Source: Saccoglossus kowalevskii
Lineage: Eukaryota; Hemichordata; Enteropneusta; Harrimaniidae
Length of the DNA: 15,706 nucleotides
Reading direction: 5' to 3'
Assembly: GCF_000003605.2 (NCBI RefSeq)
Contig: NW_003125397.1
Location: 31,858 to 47,563 of the forward strand
Of this stretch, positions 1 to 9,000 are shown one piece after another; position 1 is the stretch's first letter; each line of letters begins with the position of its first letter. Below the pieces are notes generated by a model. That model did not search any database. It was not told the origin of the DNA and saw only the letters and a program-made list of their open reading frames with translations. Made by a program: the position numbers and the translations under genes.

Positions 1-51
1 GAATTTTTAGAGGGGTCGAAAATTTTGGAGTTTTCACGGTACTAATTATTC

Positions 52-300
52 CATTTCAATGAAACTTAGTACAAAGATGCTCTAGGACAATGTACAAACC
101 TAATTAGTTTGGGGTAAAAATCTGTTCATATTAATTCCCTAATAAGCATAATAATTCATAATTTTTTGGTTCTAATCACATTTCAATTAAACTTGGAGAC
201 ATAGATTTTCTGTTACATTGCGCAGACCTCATTAGTTTTACACTCAAATCTGGTCATATTAATTTTCTGTTTTGCATAATTAGTTTTCAGCTAAGTAATT
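52..300 (+). repeat. Two imperfect tandem copies of a 128-bp AT-rich unit
   Basis: CATTTCAATGAAACTT at 52 recurs as CATTTCAATTAAACTT at 179. ATTAGTTT at 103, followed by CATATTAATT, recurs at 231 with the same spacing, giving a period of about 127-128 bp. A more distant relative of the ATTAGTTT...CATATTAATT part lies at about 12618-12680 in the last intron. The copies are diverged and carry no coding frame. The family is not recognised. Confidence 0.6.
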
Positions 301-1476
301 TCGAATTATATTTAATGAGTCTCCAATACTCCAATACTCTCAGCACATGGGAGTTCTTTCTAAGCTTTCTTTGATTATGTTTGTGATTGGTCCTGGCACT
401 GTTTAGGGAACCGTGACGTAGCTCCGTCTTTGAGAATGTTTCTGAACATTCATTTGTATTAGTGGCATGCAGTTATCCAGAGTGACAAAAGTGCATTTTC
501 CAATCTGACAGTTGAATAAAAATAAGGAAATACAGGGTTGTTTTGTCTTGTATGGAGTGAAAGTATTTACTGCATTGCCACAGGGTTTTGTGAATTATTA
601 CTTTGACAGTTCCAAAAATTTCCCAGATTTCTACAAGTTAGCAGCAGTTTCTCTGGTCAAACCTGTATCCAGTGTTTCATTTGAACATTCATTCTCTTGC
701 CATTCTGTTTACCTAAATTGAAGAACTGTCTTGCACCTGCCCATTTGAAATCTAGTACTGATTTTAATTACCAATTTTAACAGTCAGTAAAATAGAAAAA
801 AAGTTGTGTAAACTTGCTATCTGACTATTGCCACAAAAAAAAGTAGATACAATGGAATGAATATACTGTACTGGGCCATGTTAGCACCCATGCCCGATCA
901 AGCGCCCACTCCCCACTTTTGCGCAATTTTATATTCGGGTCACATTCAGCAAAGCGCCCACCCCCTTCAAAATGCCTCTAATTTAAAACTCAGTCTTTGA
1001 TCATTGCTTAACGAATAATCGTTTATTTGATACAGCATGGATATCAACCATCGTGAGTATGTTGTGAATGCGTAAACCACGGTAATAGTGCGTAAACTAC
1101 GCTTCGACAATGACCTGTTAATAAAAGTACAATGTGGTAAATACTTCATGCCATATTCAGTTTACCTAGTATCAAAAAATGCTAGTTACCAGTTTTTTGA
1201 AAACCATGTCGTTTATTCGCCAAAATCAATAAAACAAATATGAGTAAATTGAGTAAAAGTATTGAACTTTATTGGTGCGTATGTGTGTGTACATGTTGTG
1301 TATGAACTAGATATAACCAAAAAAAAGGTGGGACCCTAAATATTTTGCAGGTACAGGTGATTTGAAAAAAATGTGGTTCCCAGGGACCCTCTATTCCCAA
1401 TCACTATAGCAACCCCTGTCCACGGCCAAGATAAAATATTCATATTACTGGTCAGTTTACTATGCTTAGGGTTATA

Positions 1477-1512
1477 TCAGATAAGCCGTCAGATTAGCCG
1501 TCAGATTAGCCA
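1477..1512 (+). repeat. 12-bp minisatellite, three units
   Basis: TCAGATAAGCCG (1477), TCAGATTAGCCG (1489) and TCAGATTAGCCA (1501) are head-to-tail 12-mers, each differing from the next by one base. This is a simple tandem expansion inside the upstream intron, with no sign of function. Confidence 0.8.
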
Positions 1513-1958
1513 ATGGATTACTTTGGTGTCCAATGTGTCTTTAAGTCCCAAGCTTTGGGGAATTAATATACATGCAATATTTGTTATGTAGTATTTGATA
1601 CACTGTCTATCCTAAACCTTGTCTGAGGGCAATCTTTTGCAAAAAACACTGTCAGTTTCTTCTTGAAAATAAATAAATCTTTTCTACCTGTATTCAAGAA
1701 TACAGTGTAAACTTGACAATGAGTTATCACAATGAAAATACTTCTTGAGTGATATGTTTATCTCACAAAGATCCTAATTTCCTTTTTCTTTTTTTAAAAA
1801 AACGTACCATTTAGCATATTTTAGAACCAATTCAAGTTGAAGGACTTTCATTTTCTTATTTTTTGTAAGAACCGACTTGTTCTATCATGCCAAAGAACAT
1901 TAGTTTCCGGTCAACTCGTGCGTGGAAAAACATGGCAGACAACGTTCGTATAGTTTGT

Positions 1959-1982
1959 TTGTGTGTGTGTGTGTGTGTGTGT
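1959..1982 (+). repeat. (GT)n microsatellite
   Basis: An uninterrupted run of GT dinucleotides, about 11 to 12 units long, in the upstream intron. It is probably length-polymorphic. Confidence 0.95.
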
Positions 1983-2305
1983 TCGAAAACATTCTTTTTC
2001 AGTGAATCCAAGTTGAATTTTACTTGCATTTCATAACAAACGGTATTATAATCATGGCCGGTAATAAAGTTTGTACACCTCAAAAACAAGTAAGATATTT
2101 GACTGCAAGATGTGCAAAGTTAGCAATGTTGTTCGTATTTCTTTTTATTTAAAACTTCCTCTATACTCATCGTTACCATCAAAATTAAAGCCAATACATT
2201 AAAATTAAAAAAATTTGTTATCATATGTAAATACCAACAATTTTTTCTTGGATGTGAATTTTTTGAATCAAGGCATTTCACTCTTGCCTAATGCCAAAAC
2301 TAGAA

Positions 2306-2517
2306 TATTGTAGAATACTTTATTTTCGTTTGGAATTTATTTTCGCTATTTTCGCTGAAGGAATGATTCCGTGAAAATAAAATCCAGCGAATATACTTTT
2401 TTTCCTATATTTCACATTAAACTCATCATAAATCAGTGAAAATAAATTCCATACAAAACACCCAAAAAGCCTTTTCAGCGAAAATTAATTCCAGCGAAAA
2501 TAAAGTATTCCACAGTA
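2306..2517. mobile_element. Palindromic MITE-like element with TTTATTTTCG inverted ends
   Basis: The left end reads TGTAGAATACTTTATTTTCG (2309-2328). The reverse complement of the right end (about 2494-2514) reads TGTGGAATACTTTATTTTCG. Both continue into GGAATT...TTTTCGCT, giving imperfect terminal inverted repeats of about 40 bp. The interior carries further copies of the TTTTCGC / GCGAAAA motif in both orientations. No transposase frame fits in 212 bp, so it is a non-autonomous or foldback element. I could not see a convincing target-site duplication. Confidence 0.7.
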
Positions 2518-2875
2518 CTATGATTATTTTGAGATAAATAAGAGATAACAACACTGCACCAAAAGATGATCCTGGGTTATGTTTACCATGCACAGGACAA
2601 TGTGTTATAATCACTACTGGGTTTGAACACCTGGGAAAATGCAGTTCACACTCGTAGTCTCTGCACATCTTATAACATATACCGGTACGCCCACAATGTT
2701 TACTATTTCAGGTAATGCCTCGATTTTCATATAATGTGAAAAACCTGCTTTTGCAAATACTTGCCCGAAATTATGGAATAATTTTTTTTTTTAAATATAA
2801 AATGTGTCATTTGGCTACTTTTTCAACTGTCCAGAAATTTTTTTTATTTTTTTTTTTACTTATTATTAATTTTAG

Positions 2876-3016
2876 ACTGGATCAGTGTTAGATGCACAGT
2901 GGCCAGCAGCAAAGCCGGTGGATGATATACTAGTGAGGTCTTCTCAGTATCTAATGGATTCTGCTCATGATTTCCGTCTTCGTCTCAAAAACATGATGCA
3001 GCCTGGGAAAGGCAAG
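2876..3016 (+). CDS. LARS1: LARS1 exon: end of anticodon-binding domain
   Basis: The exon is 141 bp (47 codons), phase 0 at both ends, with acceptor TTTTAG before 2876 and donor GTAAGG at 3017. It begins with codons for [11 protein letters not shown] and includes [13 protein letters not shown] and RLRLKN, matching the helical anticodon-binding region of eukaryotic LeuRS (human has HSSQYLME and RLRLKN). It ends in a lysine- and glycine-rich linker (PGKGK), as in the animal protein, where a basic linker joins this domain to the C-terminal extension. Confidence 0.95.
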
Positions 3017-6000
3017 GTAAGGGTAGCCAAGTGGTTGTTGCACCAGACACTTGCATTCTGAGTTTACTTATTCAATTATGAATGTTATATTTGGATTAGG
3101 TTCAGTGGTTGCTTTGTCTGAGCATTGAGATACTGCGATAAATTGATAATAATGTGATAATATGTCATAATATCGAAATATGTTAATGGAGCAAATGCAC
3201 TTTTGGCATTGTCAATGTGCACATGTACAGTCTATGTCACGAACAGTTATCTGGCATTAAATATATTAAAACAAAACAAAAAGGGAGTAAATTGGACCTT
3301 GTCATAAACAGTGAGCAAAATGTTCACTCTAAATAGACTATGGTTTGAACATTTGAAATCAAATGAAATCAAACTTTTTTCTTGTACACATCTATCTAGA
3401 ACTTTTTGTTTACACTTTCTTTATACATGTAACAGTGCGTGTATTTTGATACCATGTTTTCAAGAGCTCGTGAACTTTTGAATACAAATATTAAATACTA
3501 GCCGACTCGCCCCCAAATTAGTTAAAAAATGTTTCAAGGGGAAATTTTGCATACCATTTACAACAAGTTTTCCAATGACTCGCCAAGGATTCGCTTACCA
3601 TTTAACTATTAACTGGGGGAGTGGGGGTGAACACATGTTGGCAAATAGTGTCAGTAACATACTGTTCTACCACAGCTACGGTACTTACATTTGTACTGTT
3701 AGCGTTATCAACTTTTTTTGTCCAATATGACTGCCCAATGTGCAATTCTCATGTAAAAGCACTGAATCATAATTTTTGGTTTCAATCAATAACTTCATCA
3801 GCATCAAATTGATATGTCAGATCACAAAATTTTGGACGGGGACTGTGTCATTAACAATGACTTGTTTTTTAGCTCCGCTGTCGACTTTGTCGAGCGGAGC
3901 TTATCATATGAGTGATTGTCCGGCGGCGTCCGTGTCAATGTTTTACTTTTTCGACTTCTTCTTGAAAACTACAAGCCTGAATGCTTTGATACTTGGTGTA
4001 TATGTACCTTGGGTAGACCTCTCTCAGATTTGTTCATTTCATGATCATATCTTCAATTCTCTAATTTTGGTGAATATTTTTGTCATTTTTGGTAAAAAGT
4101 GATATTTTCAACTTCTTGTTAAAAACCGCAAGTCCAATTGCTTTGATATTACATATTTAGGTACTACATGTGGACCTCTCTCAGATTTGTTCATTTTGTA
4201 ATGATATCTTTAATTCTCTAATTTTGGTGAATATTTTTGTCATTTTTGGTAAAAAGTGATATTTTCAACTTCTTGTTAAAAACCGCAAGTCCAATTGCTT
4301 TGATATTATTACATATATAGGTACTACATGTGGACCTCTCTCAGATTTGTTCATTTTGTAATGATATCTTTAATTATCTAATTTTGGTGAATATTTTTGT
4401 CATTTTTGGTAAAAAGTGATATTTTCTTCTTGTTAAAAACCACAATCATTTATGGTGAAAAATGATATTTTTGCATTCTTGTTGAAAACAGCAAGTCCCA
4501 TTGCATTGATACTATATGTATTGTTCATTTTCTAATGATATCTTCTGTTCTTTAATTGAAATGTGCATTGCTAACAGCGGAGCTATCTCAGCCGAGAGGC
4601 TGCTTGTTGTAGTTTTAAATTTTATTTTAATCTCGTCATAAACTCTGCACCGAGTTCAATTCTAGTATGTTTTACATTTTTATTTGTAATATTGATGAAT
4701 ATGAAGGTTGAAAAATTGTTGTTGCACGATCAGCATGAATTTTAGATCAACATCTTTTTCTTTTTTTTGAACATTAACCCCCCCCCCCCCAAAAAAAATA
4801 CATTACGAAATTGCTTGAAGAATTTCGTGGTATTCCTGTTATGGACCTTAAGATTAATTCAGTGCATGTAATATTCATTGGGGGACCAAGATTTTACCAT
4901 GTTACAGTGAACACAAGATGTTTTCAAACACCTAACTCCCGCACCTGGTAGGCAATTGTCATGGGGCTTTGCAACATCCACAGACACTTTCCTAGACACA
5001 ATAAAGTTACATGGCCGCTTACAAGACAGTTAATCAAAACCTTGGTAATATTATATGCCTTTGATGTGTGGCTACGAAGGGTAGTTGGACTATTCCATTG
5101 CTTTGTAGGTACACAAATCATTGCTGTGTAACTTGGAAGAAATCAAATACAAACATAAAACTGGGAATGCATATTAATGAAAAAAATGATTTGTTTGATT
5201 GCTAGTTTGTTGAGATGGGTTTATATTAATAATATTAGTGTTGTGAGTGTCACGTTCTACATTTCTCGCATAATGGCTGGTCGCATTGCCAGAACATTCA
5301 TCGCCCACTCAATCTTTCCCTGGAATCTTGTACTTAGATTCACCTCCACGCTGTCACCTTATACATTTGTACCTGTTTCAAATAGCCTTCAGATTTGAGA
5401 CGAAATTTTATAAACTCAACAATCTCTTGAGTAGACTTTAGTCGACAACAGCAGACAACAGAATTTCCTTGGCGATCGTTCGCAAGTAGAGATTAATCTC
5501 CATCTGAGTGTCTTTCTCTACACGCTTTGACATAATAGCAATTATTGTTCAAAATCGGAAATTGCATTAAAAACTAAACTGTTCTCACAAAAGTAATTCG
5601 GATAAACTCATTTGTATTTGTATATTTGTATCAATGTGGTTTAATTATTATTTCCGCGAAACGTTAAATATAGAATTTGTTAAATAAACGAGCATATGTA
5701 TGCATGAAATAATAAAGTGTCAGATATCAACAATGAATAAAATGTGATTGATTAATAAATGTTTGACTGGACACTTACACGTTGTAATAGTTGAACCCAT
5801 CTGAAACCGTGGTCTGTTCTTTTGATTAACTGTCACATAGGCGTGTATGTAACTTCATTGCCACTACAATGGTTGCTGGAATGTCTAGGAAAGTGCCTGG
5901 GGATGTTGCAAAGTCCCTCGGTAATTGCTTACTGGGTGAGGGAGTTATGGTGTGTGTAAATTTCTTGCACCCGCTGTAAGCCATACTTTATATACCTTGC

Positions 6001-9000
6001 ATCAGTCAATACGAGTAATGACGGAGAATTCATAGCTAGATCTTATTGGTTGCTCTAAGGCAAGTAACGACTTCACTATGCAAGATTATCACCTGTGTAA
6101 ATCTGATCTATTTTATTATTACTGTACTGAATACCTCTTTTTTTTTTATTCATTTTAGCACAAACTGATATTAACCGTGTCACCACCAGTTCCCTCTTTT
6201 CATCACAAATTAAAAAAAATAGTACGCTTATAGTCTGAACTTTCCTTCAAAAGGTTGGGACAAAAATAGCTAAATTTTTTGAGTAAAAACTGAAAATTGA
6301 CTAAAATATTGTATGTTGGCTTCAAAATTAGGGTTTCAGAATTAATGAAGAATATAAAAATAAAGTGCAGAAAAAATTTGGGCAAGAAAGTCTGGTGGTG
6401 AAAATGTTAAAACCATTATTCAGAGTATACTTTTGCCCTGTATTTGCTAAACTTTATTTTGGTTTGAATTTTCCCACCTGCGATTCACACACTGGCACCA
6501 AATTAAACCTTTTAATACACCTTCAAATTTCGCTATGTTTTTTTTTTTTTTTTTCAAATCTAGAAAGCTGTCATCCCTCCCACCAAACCGTCACATGGTA
6601 TTCTGTACGTAGCCAAGACATACCCACCATGGCAGCATGCAACACTTGTCTGTTTGAGACAACAGTATGATGTAAGTATTCATGTTAGCCAATTAGGGGC
6701 AGTCATTTAGGTCACATGACTGATATCAAAATGAAGCACCCGAGTGATGGAAGCATCAATGTTGGCCAATCAGGGGCAATCTTTTAGGACACATGACTGA
6801 TATTAAAATGAGATGTAACTTTATTTTATATGAATTGCATTCTATATTTTATTGTTTTGACAGTGTAGGTCAAATTCAAATGCTGTTTTTCTTATAATTT
6901 TCTTTATTTCAGAAACACGGTAAGACGTTCCCAGACAATAAGGAAATTCTCACAGAACTGAAAACGAAAGATGAACTAAAAAAGTACATGAAGAAATTAA
7001 TGCCATTTGTACAAACTGTTAAGGTAAAGATTTCAATTGTTTGTATGACAATAAATCTGTTTATAACAACACAAACCTATCAAAATTGTTTTCATTATAA
7101 TTATTATACACAACTGTAACTGTAAAGAAATACCAATTAGATTTGAACCATTTGTAGTTGAAATTGTATTTAAAATTTTGTTGTATTTGTTTTTGATGAT
7201 TTTTGCTGACTTTACAGATAAGATTCTCGGCTGATCTGCACTGGCTCGGAAGATGAATTCTGATTGGCTAAAAAAACAAAAAAACTTGTGGCGTTGAATG
7301 CACGTTCATTGTCAGTATTGTTATGCATATTCAAACTAGCTAATCATTTACAACCTTCCGAGCCAGTGCAGATTAGCCCAAGATTCTTTCTAAACATGTA
7401 AATAAATGACAGCGATTTTCCACTATCCCAAATTTGAAAAATTCAGCAAAATGTGACTTTTTTTTAGTAAAAATGGCATGACGTTTAAATATACATAAAT
7501 AAATCCTTCAGACAAAACATAATAAATTTTCTTTACATTCTTGTGAGCTAAAAAATTAACAATATTTATAACAATAGAACACTTGTTCTACCCCTATTAA
7601 CAAAAAATAGCAAATAAAACGTTTTTTCTTTTAGTTTTTATACATGCTACTCTTAATATAAATATGTTGAATTTTCCAATAAGTTCCAGAAATTTATTTC
7701 AATTGAATTAAGAATTGATTTGATTTGTTAGAGCAGTTTTCGAGGAAACTATAAGAGTTTATGTAACAGCAATTGCTGCCATAGACACTATGAGCAGATG
7801 TGTGTCTGTAAATCAGCTGTTCATGTTTTTTTGAGATATTAAATTTGTGGTTGCATCACAGTAATCATTGTAGACAGTACATTACTATAATCAGCTTTAT
7901 TGTCATTAGAAACAAACTATTATCAGGCGAAATTTGATAGTGTTGAAAATTAATGAAACTATTTATAGTAAACTACCTATTTCCTATTATTACTTCCGTC
8001 AATACTTCAAGAAAATTCTCTTGAAAATTGATTTGTTGTGATCTGGCCATGTGAATTAAATTATTTGTTTTGCATTCTTTAGCATGTATGTTTTGTATAT
8101 TATTATTTCCTCAATGGACCATAGGTCCGCCGAGCCTATGGGATGGGTTTCTGTCTGTCGTCTGTCTATCTGTCTACCTGTCTGTGCACGACTTCTTCTC
8201 AAAAACCACCGAACCGTTTGACTCGATTTTTGGTGTGTTGTGGATGCCTTGATGAATGTAGATGGTATTTTGTTCATGAGAAGTCGATTTGCCAAAAATT
8301 TTGCATATTAGCCCCCCAAAACTCTAAAATTTCTTCTATGCTACTATGACACTAAGTGGTCTACAGTGCTGATATTGATAGTGTATGTGCCTTGGGTTGT
8401 CCTCTATCAGTTTTGTTAATTTAGTAAGGTAATTTTCAATTTCCTAATTTTGGCGAATATTTTAAAATGGTCATTTTGGGTCAAAAATTCTATTTTCGAT
8501 TTCTTCTTCAAAACGGTTAGCCTGCGTGCTTTGATACTTGGTGTGTATGTACCTTGTGTTGACATCTACTAGATTTGTTCATCCCATGGCCATATCTTTA
8601 ATTCTCTAATTTTGGCAAATATTTTTGTCATTTTGGGTTAAAAATGGAATTTCAACTAACCACTATTTCCAATGCTTTAGTGTTAGGCATACACGTGTTT
8701 ATTATTCCATTGACAACTTTGTGTGGTTGTTTGGCGATATTTCATTTAAATGTGTATAGACATGATTGATTTTGGTGGGAAATTATGCAAATTGGCTAAT
8801 TTACATACCAATATATAGGCTATTTTGGTGATACCTTAAGAACCATTTAATATGTTTTAATAAAACTTGGTGCATAAATGTGTTGGGGCAGTTTCCAGAT
8901 ATATCTAGTTTTTGGTGGGAATTTAGATTTGCATATCAGCTAGTGAAATTCAAGCTATTTCAAGAACCATTCAACATATTTCAACAAAACTTGGTATATA

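Larger units (their letters stand above)
1..2875 (+). other. 3' part of an upstream LARS1 intron
   Basis: The exon starting at 2876 has a clear acceptor (T-rich tract, then TTTTAG at 2870-2875), so this stretch should be the end of an intron whose donor is outside the window. I searched it for the LARS1 residues that should precede the first visible exon (the segment around H.CEHIW in human) and found none. It contains a 128-bp tandem repeat at the left edge, a 12-bp minisatellite, a (GT)n tract and an inverted-repeat element, each listed separately. Small frames at 512-721, 1373-1591, 1856-2089 and 2426-2668 resemble no family I know. Confidence 0.75.
3017..6563 (+). other. LARS1: LARS1 intron, 3,547 bp
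   Basis: Donor GTAAGG at 3017 and acceptor CAAATCTAG ending at 6563, after a run of about 16 T residues. It contains the 160-bp-core element (3838-4615), a C13/A8 homopolymer junction at 4778-4798 and the 1.08-kb inverted-repeat element (4901-5980). I see nothing recognisable in 3017-3480 or 5985-6540. A weak inverted pair at about 3503-3630 is not clear enough to call. Confidence 0.9.

Noticed and set aside
512-721. Open frame of 69 codons in the upstream intron
   Set aside because: It shows no LARS1 similarity, no recognisable domain and no splice sites. Its length is expected by chance in AT-rich DNA.
900-970. AGCGCCCACTCCCC and AGCGCCCACCCCC about 53 bp apart
   Set aside because: The two C-rich motifs look like part of a dispersed repeat, but I could find no boundaries or further structure.
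3503-3630. Possible MITE with CCCCCA...GTTAA inverted ends
   Set aside because: The two arms match only with several gaps, and no target duplication is visible; it could be chance in C-rich and TTAA-rich sequence.
5177-5398. Open frame of 73 codons with a hydrophobic start inside the 1.08-kb element
   Set aside because: Checked as a possible transposase or small membrane protein. No DDE or other domain is seen, and it sits in the interior of a non-autonomous element.
8070-8349. Overlapping frames on both strands across the CTGT-rich tract
   Set aside because: Their composition follows the simple CTGT repeat; they are read from repeat sequence.
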